DNA from: Streptomyces neyagawaensis
Lineage (GTDB): Bacteria > Actinomycetota > Actinomycetes > Streptomycetales > Streptomycetaceae
Reading direction: 5' to 3'
DNA length: 64,000 nt
NCBI RefSeq assembly: GCF_023516595.1
Contig: NZ_JAMGBG010000046.1
Location: forward strand, 103,881 to 167,880
Made by a program: the position numbers and the translations under genes. This document shows positions 1 through 9,100 of this stretch, one piece after another. Position 1 is the stretch's first letter. Every line of letters begins with the position of its first letter. Below the pieces are notes generated by a model, which was given only the letters and a program-made list of their open reading frames with translations, had not been told where the DNA came from and made no database searches.

Positions 1-1338
1 GTAGTTGACCAGCCAGAAGGCGAACAGCCCGCACGCCCAGCTGGTGAGCGCGGCCGTCGGCCCGGAGCGGCGGAACGGCCGCAGCAGACCCAGCATCATC
101 GGGATGGCCATCGGCCCCATCAGACCGGCGACCCACTTGATGACGACGGTGATGATGTCCTTGAACGCGGGCGAGTTGACCTGTGTGGCCGCCGCCATGG
201 ACAGGCCGAGGAACACGACGGTCGTGATCCGGGCGACCCGCAGCCCCTGCCCCTCGCTCCAGGCCCGCGCCCGGCGCCAGATCACCGGCGCGCAGTCGCG
301 GGTGAAGACGGCGGCGATGGCGTTGGCGTCGGAGGAGCACATCGCCATGGTGTGGGAGAAGAAGCCGACGATGACGAGGCCCAGCAGTCCGTGCGGCAGC
401 AGCTGTTCGGTCATCAGGGCGTACGTGTCGGAGCCGTCGCCCTTCTCCGAGGTCACCAGCAGCGGCGACATCCACATGGGGAAGAACAGCACCAGCGGCC
501 AGACCAGCCACAGGATCGCCGACAGCCGGGCGGAGCGCTCGGCCTCGTACGGGGTGGCGGTGGCCATGTAGCGCTGGGCCTGGTTGAGCATGCCGCCGTT
601 GTACTCGAACAGCTTGATGAAGAGGAACGCGAGGAGGAAGACGGTGCCGTACGGGCCGACAAGAGGTTCCGCGTGCCCCTCCAGCTCGGGGCGGTCCCAG
701 ACGCCGAAGAAGCCGCCGTAGTCGTCCAGTTTCACGAAGACGGCCACGAACATCGCGATGCCGGCCAGCAACTGGATGACGAACTGGCCGAGTTCGGTGA
801 GCGCGTCCGCCCACAGTCCGCCGATGGTGCAGTACACGGCGGTGATGCAGCCGGTGATGAGGATGCCCTGGTTCAGGGAGACCCCGGTGAAGACGGACAG
901 CAGGGTCGCGATCGCGGCCCACTTCGCGCCGACGTCCACGATCTTCAGCAGCATGCCGGACCAGGCCAACGCCTGCTGGGTGGGCAGGTTGTAGCGGTTC
1001 TTCAGGTATTCGAGCGGGGACGCCACATGCAGGCGGGACCGCAGCCGGTTGATGCGCGGCGCGAACAGCTTGGAGCCGATGGCGATACCGAGGGCGATGG
1101 GGAAGGACCACGTCACGAACGAGGTCACGCCCCAGGTGTAGGCGATTCCGGCGTACCCGGTGAACATCACCGCGCTGTAGCCCGACATGTGGTGCGAGAT
1201 GCCGGACAACCACCAGGGCATCCTGCCGCCGGCGGTGAAGAAGTCGCTGACGTTGTCCACTCGCTTGTGCGACCAGACACCGATCGCGACCATCACACCG
1301 AAGTAGCCGATGAGCACGGCCCAGTCGAGACTGTTCAT
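1..1338 (-). CDS. Sodium:solute symporter (SSS family), C-terminus off the window
   Basis: The reverse-strand frame is open from the left edge to an ATG at 1338, preceded by a GGAAGGGGG ribosome site, and encodes about 446 residues so far. It is a hydrophobic protein with many predicted membrane helices. It begins MNSLDWAVLIGYFGVMVAIG, followed by a DFFTAGGRMPWW stretch and a YLKNRYNLPT loop, all typical of SSS transporters, which move sugars, amino acids or other solutes with Na+. The substrate cannot be told from the sequence. The C-terminal helices lie outside the window. Its upstream region holds a 14-bp tandem repeat and a 16-bp palindrome that could be operators. Confidence 0.88.
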   Translation of the reverse strand, partial: MNSLDWAVLIGYFGVMVAIGVWSHKRVDNVSDFFTAGGRMPWWLSGISHHMSGYSAVMFTGYAGIAYTWGVTSFVTWSFPIALGIAIGSKLFAPRINRLRSRLHVASPLEYLKNRYNLPTQQALAWSGMLLKIVDVGAKWAAIATLLSVFTGVSLNQGILITGCITAVYCTIGGLWADALTELGQFVIQLLAGIAMFVAVFVKLDDYGGFFGVWDRPELEGHAEPLVGPYGTVFLLAFLFIKLFEYNGGMLNQAQRYMATATPYEAERSARLSAILWLVWPLVLFFPMWMSPLLVTSEKGDGSDTYALMTEQLLPHGLLGLVIVGFFSHTMAMCSSDANAIAAVFTRDCAPVIWRRARAWSEGQGLRVARITTVVFLGLSMAAATQVNSPAFKDIITVVIKWVAGLMGPMAIPMMLGLLRPFRRSGPTAALTSWACGLFAFWLVNY

Positions 1339-1367
1339 GGGCCCCCTTCCAGGGTCCGCCGCCAGGA

Positions 1368-1397
1368 TCAGGCATGTGAACGGTCAGGCATGTGAAC
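1368..1397. repeat. Two tandem copies of TCAGGCATGTGAAC
   Basis: Two identical 14-bp copies start at 1368 and 1384, a 16-bp period, 30-60 bp upstream of the symporter start. The GTGAAC end resembles the half site of the palindrome at 1475-1490, so these may be extra binding sites for the same regulator. That link is inference. Confidence 0.5.
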
Positions 1398-1474
1398 TCT
1401 GGGTGGGGTGGCATTCCCGCGGCAAGGAAGAGGTAAGTCAAGAGGGGGCAAAGAAGTTCTGCGCGATGACTCTG

Positions 1475-1490
1475 GTTCATGTACATGAAC
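1475..1490. promoter_or_regulatory. 16-bp perfect palindrome, probable operator of the symporter
   Basis: GTTCATGTACATGAAC reads the same on both strands. It lies between the symporter start (1338) and the 3' end of the SDR gene (1552), so only the symporter promoter is nearby. A dimeric repressor such as a GntR or LacI-type protein is the likely ligand, but no such regulator is visible here. Confidence 0.5.
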
Positions 1491-1551
1491 ATCTGGTTGG
1501 CTGAAAACGATCAGCTCGGCCCATCGGCCTCGCATCGCCCGGGTCGGGGGC

Positions 1552-2346
1552 TCAGCGCATCAGCTCCCCGGCGTTGACCAGCAGCGACTGGCCGGTGATC
1601 GCCCGCGCCCGGTCGGAGGCCAGGAAGACCGCCGCGTCCGCGACATCCCCGTCCGTGGCCAGCTCGGGCAGTGCCATCCGCTCGGTGAGCCGCGCCAGCA
1701 CCTGCTCCTCGGGGACCCCCTCGCCGTGCGCCGTGAACCGGACGTACGCCTCCACCGGCGGCCCCCACATCCACCCCGGCAGCACCGTGTTGACCCGTAT
1801 CCGGTGGGGGCCCAACTCCCGGGCCAGCGAGTACATCGCGCTCGTCAGCGCGCCCTTGGACGCCGCGTACGCCGCCTGCCGCACCTGTGAGGGCGCTGCT
1901 ACCGACGACTGCGTCCCGATGATGACGACGGAGCCGCCGCCCGCCTCCTTCAGGGCCGGCAGGCAGGCTCGGGTCATCCGCAGGGTGCCCAGCAGGTTCA
2001 CGTCGAGGACCGCCTGCCAGGTGGCGAAGTCGGCGTCCTCCAGGCCCCCGAAGTAGCTGTCCCAGGCGGCCACGTGCACCACCGCGTGCACGCCCCCGAA
2101 CCGCTCCCGCGCCAGCGCCGCGAGCGCCTCGCACTGCGCCTCGTCGGTGATGTCCGTGGCCCGGTACGCCGTGTGCGCGCCGTCCGGATCCAGCTCCGCC
2201 GCGGCCTTGGCGAGGTTCGCCTCCGTACGCGCCCCCAGCACGGCGTTGCCGCCGTCCCGTACGACCGCGGCGGCCACCCGCTGGCCGAGTCCCGCTCCGA
2301 CGCCCGACACGACGACGGTCTTGCCGTTCAACAGGGGCAGGGTCAT
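1552..2346 (-). CDS. Short-chain dehydrogenase/reductase (SDR) family oxidoreductase
   Basis: This 264-residue protein is the usual length for a classical SDR. The N-terminal NAD(P)-binding motif is VVSGVGAGLGQRVA (TGxxxGxG-like, with S in place of T). It is followed by the catalytic Ser in GTQSSVA, then YAASKGAL holding the catalytic Tyr and Lys, and a C-terminal ITGQSLLVNAG. An upstream in-frame start at 2424 exists, but the ATG at 2346 has a CCTGGAGGTAGCG ribosome site and is preferred. The gene diverges from the hypothetical gene at 2427 across an 80-bp region holding a TetR-like operator. The substrate is unknown; steroid- or acyl-type SDRs under TetR control are common in actinomycetes. 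Confidence 0.9.
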   Translation of the reverse strand: MTLPLLNGKTVVVSGVGAGLGQRVAAAVVRDGGNAVLGARTEANLAKAAAELDPDGAHTAYRATDITDEAQCEALAALARERFGGVHAVVHVAAWDSYFGGLEDADFATWQAVLDVNLLGTLRMTRACLPALKEAGGGSVVIIGTQSSVAAPSQVRQAAYAASKGALTSAMYSLARELGPHRIRVNTVLPGWMWGPPVEAYVRFTAHGEGVPEEQVLARLTERMALPELATDGDVADAAVFLASDRARAITGQSLLVNAGELMR

Positions 2347-2372
2347 CGCTACCTCCAGGGTCTGGCGCTCTA

Positions 2373-2389
2373 TCTGACGGAGCGTCAGA
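2373..2389. promoter_or_regulatory. 17-bp palindromic operator, TetR type
   Basis: TCTGACG-GAG-CGTCAGA is a perfect inverted repeat with a 3-bp spacer in the 80-bp region between two divergent genes (SDR at 2346 and hypothetical at 2427). Size and symmetry fit a TetR-family dimer controlling both. The regulator gene is not adjacent. Confidence 0.65.
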
Positions 2390-2426
2390 GTATGGGCGAC
2401 CGGTGGAGGAAGGAAGGGAAGCATCC

Positions 2427-3266
2427 ATGTCGGACGACACCCGAAGCGCCGCCTATGCCGAGCTGGCCGCCGTCGGCCCGTACGGCGTCCGTCCCGGCCA
2501 CGCCCTGATCACGATGGTCGAGCCGCATCCGGGCCACGAGTACGCGTACAACCGCTGGTACGAGGACGACCACTACTACGCGGGAGCGATGGCGATGCCC
2601 TGGATGTTCGCGGGCCGCCGCTGGGTCGCCACCCGCGATCTGCAACTCCTGCGGACCCCCGAGAAGTCGGCGATCGCCCAGCCGGTCACCGCCGGCTGCT
2701 ACCTCTCCACGTACTGGATCACCGACGGCCGCTACGACGACCACATGCGCTGGACGGTCGCCATCAACAAGCGGCTGAATCGCGACGCGCGCGTCTACCA
2801 GGACCGTACGCATGTCTTCACCGCGTTCCAGGACCACGAGGTGACCGTCTACCGGGACGGCGCCGCCGGGCCGCGCGACGTCCATGCCCTCGACCACCCG
2901 TACGCGGGTCTGGTGCTGGAGGTGGTGGATGCCGAAGGGCCCGAGCAGCGGGCGGAGTTGCTGGAGTGGCTGCGGGCCCGTCGGCTGCCGAAGCGGCTCG
3001 CCGGGTCCCCCGCCGCCCTGGTGACGGTCTTCCGGCCGACGCCGCTGCCGCTGGACCGCATGTCCTACGTCAAGCAGGTCGAGGGCGTCGACACCCGCCT
3101 CACCCTCCTGTGGTTCCTGGAGGCCGACCCGCGCGACTGCTGGGAGGCGCACTTCGCGGGACTGGGGGAGGAGCTGGACGGATCGGGGCTGGGGAGGCTG
3201 GAGTTGCTGGCCCCGTTCATCCCGACGGTGCCGGGGACGGACCGGTACGTGGACCGACTGCGGTAG
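2427..3266 (+). CDS. Conserved hypothetical protein, possible EthD-like dimeric alpha-beta barrel
   Basis: This protein of 279 residues starts MSDDTRSAAYAEL after a strong GGAGGAAGG ribosome site; an upstream in-frame ATG at 2403 is less likely. No signal peptide or membrane helix is visible. The segments LITMVEPHPGHEYAYNRWYE and VFTAFQDHEVTVYR, with paired Trp/Tyr/His residues, look like repeated alpha-beta units of the dimeric ferredoxin-like barrel superfamily; this is a weak inference. Divergence from an SDR gene over a shared operator suggests co-regulation and a role in the same catabolic step. Confidence 0.6.
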   Translation: MSDDTRSAAYAELAAVGPYGVRPGHALITMVEPHPGHEYAYNRWYEDDHYYAGAMAMPWMFAGRRWVATRDLQLLRTPEKSAIAQPVTAGCYLSTYWITDGRYDDHMRWTVAINKRLNRDARVYQDRTHVFTAFQDHEVTVYRDGAAGPRDVHALDHPYAGLVLEVVDAEGPEQRAELLEWLRARRLPKRLAGSPAALVTVFRPTPLPLDRMSYVKQVEGVDTRLTLLWFLEADPRDCWEAHFAGLGEELDGSGLGRLELLAPFIPTVPGTDRYVDRLR

Positions 3267-3375
3267 CCGGAGCGCGGGCAAGGCCGAGCCCCCTCGGCCA
3301 GGACGGCGGGCCGGTCGAGAGGGCTCTGTCAGTTGGTGTGTGTGAAGTTGTGTTTCTGGTGGGGGTGAACCATGG

Positions 3376-3585
3376 TCACGCGAGGTCGAAAGCTCCCCGG
3401 TTGACCCCGGTGACGAACGCGTTCCACGAGTCGGCGGGGAACGCCAGGGTCGGACCGTCGGAAACCTTGGAGTCACGCACGGAGAGTGCCGCGACCACGG
3501 GGGACTTGACCTCGACGCACGCGCCGTTGCCCGTGGAGTACGAGGACTTGACCCACGTGTCCGTGGCGCCTTGCTGAATTGCCAT
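3376..3585 (-). CDS. DUF397 domain protein
   Basis: This 69-residue protein starts MAIQQGATDTWVKSSYS and contains the family hallmarks WVKSSYSTGNGACVEV, VRDSK and FPADSWNAFVTGV. The ATG at 3585 has a CGGAG ribosome site; longer in-frame extensions to 3720 lack one. DUF397 proteins are small actinomycete proteins that pair with a DUF5753-type HTH regulator, and that partner lies directly upstream on the same strand at 3848-4708. Some pairs act as toxin-antitoxin-like or developmental switches. Confidence 0.9.
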   Translation of the reverse strand: MAIQQGATDTWVKSSYSTGNGACVEVKSPVVAALSVRDSKVSDGPTLAFPADSWNAFVTGVNRGAFDLA

Positions 3586-3847
3586 TTCTGCTCCGCTAGC
3601 CGGTTGGTCGTTGAGTTGCTGTCGCCGAACTGTGGGAACACGCCCGTTCCCGGACCCCACAGTTCGGTTTCCGCCAAGGTCGTTGATTTCCTTGACGTGA
3701 TCGACGCTACTCGCCAACATCGGCTGACGAAGCGACTATTCACTCGTGCGAGTGGCATATTCCCCTTGAGCCTTCCTCTCAGGGGTGCCAAGGTGTATCT
3801 TCCGTCCCTTTCAATCCGGCAGCCCCTTGATTTGGCCCGCGCGGGGA

Positions 3848-4708
3848 CTACAACCGCGCATAGTCCTTCGCGATGTCGGCGATGAACTGGCGGGATTGAT
3901 CCACATTCAGGGCCTGAGCCCTCAAGTGCTCATACATGACGCTGTACTTCTGGACGTCCGCCGGCTTCTCCAGATAGAGATCGCTCGTGACGCCCTCGAT
4001 GTAGACGACGCTGGAATCCGAGGCGTCCGGGAACTCCAGGATCGCGTACTGGCCGTTGAGACCGGGATGCGCGCCCAGGTCGAAGGGGATCACCTGCACG
4101 GTGACGTGCGGGAGTTGGGACTGCTCGACCAGGTACTCCAACTGCTCGCGCATCAGGGAGCGGTTGCCGACCACCCGGCGCAGCGCGGCCTCGTCGAGGA
4201 CCGTCCACAGCCGCAGGGGGCTCTCCGGCGCGGAGATACGTTCCTGTCGCCTCATCCGTACCTGGACCCGCTTCTCGATGTCCCCGGGCATCGTCTCGGG
4301 CAGCGCTCCCGCGATGAGGGCCTCGGCGTACGGACGGGTCTGGAGGAGCCCGGGGACGACCTGGGGGTCGTACACGCGCAGACTGGCCGCGTCGGTCTCC
4401 AGGCCGATGTAGACGCTGTACGGGACGTCGCCGAACGCGTGCCACCAGCCCTGCTGGCGCGAGTCCTTGGCCATCTGCATCAGCGAGTCGACGACCCGCT
4501 GGTCCTCGACCTCGTAGACCCCGCAGAGATCACGGACGTCGCGCTGGCTGATGCTGCGGCGGCCGTTCTCCAGCCGGCTGATCTTCGACTGGGAGACCAG
4601 CAGCCGCTCGGCCACTTCCTCGGCGGTCATGCCCTTGAGCTCACGGAGCCGACGCAGCTCCTGGCCCAACCGGCGTCGCCTGACGGTGGGATTGACATTG
4701 GACGCCAC
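3848..4708 (-). CDS. XRE-type HTH regulator with DUF5753 domain
   Basis: The protein has 286 residues with a GTG start after GGAGGTGC. Residues about 11-70 form a Cro/C1-type HTH (LGQELRRLRELKGMTAEEVA, then SKISRLENGRRS). The rest is the DUF5753 sensor-like domain with IGLETDAASLRVYDPQVVPG, a QVIPFDLGAHPG motif and VVYIEG. This is one of the abundant Scr1/WhiJ-like regulators of Streptomyces. It precedes the DUF397 gene at 3376-3585 and the two probably form a unit, separated by a 262-bp gap. Confidence 0.93.
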   Translation of the reverse strand: MASNVNPTVRRRRLGQELRRLRELKGMTAEEVAERLLVSQSKISRLENGRRSISQRDVRDLCGVYEVEDQRVVDSLMQMAKDSRQQGWWHAFGDVPYSVYIGLETDAASLRVYDPQVVPGLLQTRPYAEALIAGALPETMPGDIEKRVQVRMRRQERISAPESPLRLWTVLDEAALRRVVGNRSLMREQLEYLVEQSQLPHVTVQVIPFDLGAHPGLNGQYAILEFPDASDSSVVYIEGVTSDLYLEKPADVQKYSVMYEHLRAQALNVDQSRQFIADIAKDYARL

Positions 4709-5167
4709 GGGACGTGCACCTCCGGCTGCGGGCCTCTACTTTGCGTATCTGCTGCTGAGCAGATTGCCACCAAGGCGCCGAGTACCGCTGGAAAACAGCG
4801 GATATGCGCTGTGCGTGCGCCGTTCGCGCCGTAGTTTTTCCGCCCTGGGGGGTTCTCCGCCGAATGTACGGCCAGCACCGGAACATGCGGCCGCGCGGGG
4901 CGGCGAGGCCCTGTCGTACGGACCGGCCCGAACGGTCGACGGATCGACCGGCCGAGCATGTCCGTACGGCCTCGCGCGCCCCGCGCGATCCAGCGGCTCC
5001 CGAACCGGGTCCTGGGGTCCCTGAGGCGGTTCGGTCCGGCGCTGATGGTGCGAGTGGTGCGCACGCTGCGCATCGTGATGCGGTGCGGTGCGGGTCGTTC
5101 GGAGGTGCGGTGGTGCGTGGTGCGGTGGTGAACCGGTGTTGCGGCGGTGCGGTGGTCCGGCGATGGC
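4709..5167. other. Intergenic region without a convincing gene
   Basis: This 459-bp stretch lies between the start of the DUF5753 regulator and the end of the GPP34 gene. It holds an outer 8-bp inverted repeat (GTACGGAC at 4916, GTCCGTAC at 4960) and a low-complexity GGTGCG-rich tract from about 5045. The open frames here are shadow frames of GC-rich DNA. Confidence 0.6.
5045..5156. repeat. Low-complexity GTGCGGTGGT tract
   Basis: Degenerate copies of a 5-10 bp GGTGC/GGTGG unit run through this segment just downstream of the GPP34 stop codon. There is no fixed period and no palindrome. It is probably replication slippage rather than a functional element. Confidence 0.5.
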
Positions 5168-5926
5168 TCAGTGCGCCACGACGCGTGCCATGGAGCCACG
5201 GCGCGGCTGCATCGGAACACCGCGTGCGGGTTCCGGTGCGGGTGGCCGGGCGCCGGGTGCGACCTGCCGGCCGGCCGGTGCCGGGCTGCGGCGCGGCTGT
5301 GCGGCCACACCGTTCTGCACGTCCATGACGGCGTGGGCCACCAGACCACCCATGGGGTCGTGCCGGATGAGGTCCCTGAGCCGGGAGCGGGACGAGCGTC
5401 CCTCGTTCCCCGGGTACAGGTGCTTGCCGAGGCCCACGGCGTGGGCCAGTGCGGCGAGCGCGGCCGTCCGCGGGTCCGGCGGTACGCCGGTCCGGATCGC
5501 GGAATCCAGCCGGGCCCTGATCTCCCGGCTGATGGCCGTGTCCGTCGCCTGGTAGCGCGTCGTCGGCAGCACCCCGCACATCTGGCCCGCGACGGCGTGC
5601 ACCATGCCGCAGCGCTCCAGGTGTGACAGATAGGTCTGGCGCAGCCCCAGTCGGGGCCCGCCGATCCAGTGCACCGCACGGACCGGAGCGCCGCGCCTTC
5701 GCAGCAGCTCCAACGCGCAGTCCAGTGTTGGATCTCCAGTCGGCCGTGGGGACACCACGGCGATACGATCCCCGTCTGGGGCTATCCGTCCGGCCAGCGC
5801 CAGCTCCACTAGCTGCGCTCCGGCCAGACCAAGGTCGAGCGACTGCGGCTGTGCGGTGGTACCCGTGGCCGGGTCCAACGCCAGCAGCAGAAGCTCCTCC
5901 GGAATGGTTCTGCGGCTCCTGCCCAT
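5168..5926 (-). CDS. GPP34 family phosphoprotein (Golgi phosphoprotein 3-like)
   Basis: This protein of 252 residues begins MGRSRRTIPEELLLLALDP, the typical opening of the bacterial GPP34 family. It is followed by LGLAGAQLVELALAGRIA, then a central VHWIGGPRLGLRQTYLSHLE and a C-terminal ALAHAVGLGKHLYPG. The last ~50 residues are Pro/Arg/Ala-rich and low in complexity. Eukaryotic GPP34/GOLPH3 binds phosphoinositides; in actinomycetes many paralogues exist and their role is not established. Confidence 0.88.
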   Translation of the reverse strand: MGRSRRTIPEELLLLALDPATGTTAQPQSLDLGLAGAQLVELALAGRIAPDGDRIAVVSPRPTGDPTLDCALELLRRRGAPVRAVHWIGGPRLGLRQTYLSHLERCGMVHAVAGQMCGVLPTTRYQATDTAISREIRARLDSAIRTGVPPDPRTAALAALAHAVGLGKHLYPGNEGRSSRSRLRDLIRHDPMGGLVAHAVMDVQNGVAAQPRRSPAPAGRQVAPGARPPAPEPARGVPMQPRRGSMARVVAH

Positions 5927-6189
5927 CCATGCCTCCCCGCGTGGATGAATGACAGGGTGACCCCTCTCACATTGGTCTGTCGAGGGTGCGTGACCGGAAT
6001 GTAGTGGAACCGATAGGTATGTCGTTCTCGTCTACCGGAGGGGCTAAGCCCGCACACAGGACACTGGTACATGGTTCGGACAGCGGCGCGGCGCGGTGGT
6101 GCGCGGGGTGACTAGTGTCCGGGCGGTGGGTTTCACAGATCGGTAGGGCGCGTGTCCCGAGGACGGGCGGCGCGCGGGAGGAGGCATCG

Positions 6190-9100
6190 GTGGCGGGCAC
6201 GTCCCCCGACAGGTCGAAGCGGTACGAGTCGTCGACATCGTCGGCGTCGGGGAGCGAACCTCCGATCCCGGAGACCCCGGGTTCCGGCTCCTCCACCTCC
6301 TCCCAGGACCCACGCCTCTCGCTCTCCCGGCCGACATCCCCGGCCCCCAGCCCGAAGCCGGACCAGGCGACGGCGGTCTTCTCCCGCCGCGCGCTGCTGG
6401 AGACGGCGGAAGGGTCGGAAGGGGCGGAACAGGAGGGCGACGCCGACGCGGAGGGCGTGAAGTCCGGCGGGGCGGGGGCGAGTGCCGCCGCCGAGGGTGC
6501 GGAGTCGTCCGACGTGGAGGGTGCGGAGTCGACTGCCGCGGAGGGTGCGAAGGCCGACGACGCCACGGGGGCGAAGGCCGACGACGTCGCGGGTGCGGCG
6601 GCCGACGCCGACGGTGCGAGGGCTGACGCCGAAGGTGCCGGGTCGGGTGCCGAGGGTGCCGGAGGGACTTCGGGCGGCGCTGCGTCGGAGGACGCCGAGC
6701 GGGGCGAGGCGGATGCCGTCGATGGAGCCGACGACGGCGAGGCCGGGGCCGCCGAGGCCGAGGCCGAGGTGAGCGCCGAGCCGGAGGATGCCGTGCCCGA
6801 CGATGTGGGCGAGGCGGAGTCCAGCGACGCGTCCCGGCGCTCGCCGGGTGTCGCCACGCCCACGCTCGCCCTCGCGGCACGCCTGCCGGCGGCGCGGGAG
6901 GCGGCGGACGTGAGCGGCGAGGCCGACGCGGGCACGTCGCGCGAGGCGGAGTCGGAGGAGGCCGAGGGCGACCAGGTGACTGCGGGCCGCGCACATGCCG
7001 CCTCCGACGCCGATTCCGGGACTCCGCGTGACCGCCGGCCCGACGCCGGGGACGGGGACGCGGGCGACGCCGACGCGGAGGGCGACTCGTCGCGTGACGT
7101 CGGGAACGGTGGCGCGGAGGGCGAGGGTTCCGGCTCCGGACCTGTTGAGGACGCGAAGCCCGAGGCCGTTGTGGCCGGCGACGTGACCGGCGCCGCGGGC
7201 CGCGGGAGCGCCGAGGCCGACGCCGACCCGTCGCGTGACGGGGAGAGCGGTGCCGCGGAGCGCGACGAAGCCGACCTGCACGCCGATGCCGACGCCGACG
7301 CCAACTCAGGCTCCGGCTCCGGGACTCCCCGTGACCGCGAGCCCGAGCCCGAGCCCCACGCCGAGGCCGGGGACGTGGACGACGCCGGCCCCGACGAGGA
7401 GCGCGCCAAGGGCTCAGAGGGCGGCGGGAAGGCCGGCTCCGGTGCCCCGTCGCCCGGGGCCGACTCCGACGCGGCGGCCTCCGGCTCCGGTTCCGGCACC
7501 CCCGCCCCCAAGGGCGGCTCCGGGGTGTTCTTCGCCAAGTCCCGCTCCAGCGACATCGCGGCAGAGGACGACGTCGAGACCGAGGCCGACGCCGAGCCGC
7601 CCGTCGACCAGGCGACCGCCATCTTCCGCGCGCCCAAGCTCCCCGCGGTGGACCAGCCCACCACCATGCTCAAGCTGGGCGCCGCGGCCCCCAAGGCGAC
7701 CGCCGACGAGACCGACGACAAGGCCGAACGCGACGGCAAGGGCACCGAGGAGGCCAAGGGCACCCCCGACGACGCCACGGGCGCCCCCAGCCGTGACGGT
7801 GCCGCCGGGGACGGGGACGACGCCCCCGGCCGTGATGCCGCCCCCAGCGAGCGGACCAGCAAGTTCGTGGCGCTCAAGTCGCTCGACGACGCCGCCCCGC
7901 CCAAGCCCGCGCAGCCTTCCGTCGCGCCCGCCGAGGCCACCCGGACGGTTCCTCAGGTGGGCCCCGAGCGGACCACGCAGCAGCCGTTGCCACCGAAGCC
8001 CCCGCTGGATCTGCTGGCGGAGCTGACGAACACGCCGCCGCCCCCGCAGACCCCGCTCAGGACGGCCGTCCGCCGGGTCAAGATCTGGACCCCGCTGGTC
8101 ATCCTGCTGGTGATCGTCTTTGCGGTCGTACAGAATTTCCGTTCGCTCCCAGCCCCGACGCTCGCGCTGACAGCGAAGGAGTCGTACGCCTTCGAGGGCG
8201 ACAAGGTGACCCTGCCGTGGCCCGAGCAGGGCCAGGGCTGGATGGACGTCAACGGCATCGGCACCCTGGACAGCTTCGGCGAGCAGAAGCCCGTCGCCAT
8301 CGGCTCCGTCGCCAAGGCGATGACCGCGTACGTCATCCTCAAGGAGCACCCGATGAAGCCGGGTGCGAAGGGCGCGACCATCCCGGTCGACGCGAAGGCG
8401 GAGACCGAGGGCGGCTACGACAAGGACGGCGAGTCCACGCTCAACACCGTCAAGGAGGGCGACAAGCTCTCCCAGTACGACGCCATCGCGGCCATCATGA
8501 TCCCGTCCGCGAACAACATCGCGCGGCTGCTCGCCCGCTGGGACAGCAACGGTTCCGAGGCGGAGTTCGTCAAGAAGATGAACGCCGCCGCCAAGGACCT
8601 CGGGATGAAGAACACCACCTACACCGACCCGTCCGGGCTGAAGGAGACGACCGTCTCCACCGCCGAGGACCAGGTGAAGCTCGGCAACGAGCTGGTGCGG
8701 ATGAAGGCCCTCACCGACATCACCAAGCTGCCCTACTGGTACGACCCGTCGGGCCAGCGCTGGGACAACTACAACCGCCTCGTCCCCTACAACAACGCCA
8801 TCGGCATCAAGACCGGCTCCACCTCGGCCGCCGGCGGCAACCTGCTCTTCGCCGGCACCAAGGAGGTCGGCGGTGAGACGGCCATCGTCGTCGGCGCGAT
8901 CCTCGGCCAGCACACCCCGCCGATCATCGACACGGTCAACGCGGTCAGCAAGACGGCCATGATCGCCGCCCAGGACGCCCTCACCTCCGACACGATCCTG
9001 AAGAAGGGCGACGTCGTTGGCTATGTCGACGACCAGCTCGGCGGACAGACACCCGTCGTCGTCACCGAGGACGTCTCGGCGGTCGGCTGGGCCGGGAAGA

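Noticed and set aside
2385..3791. Long reverse-strand ORF (468 residues)
   Set aside because: It is antisense to the strongly supported 2427-3266 gene, low complexity, and has no ribosome site.
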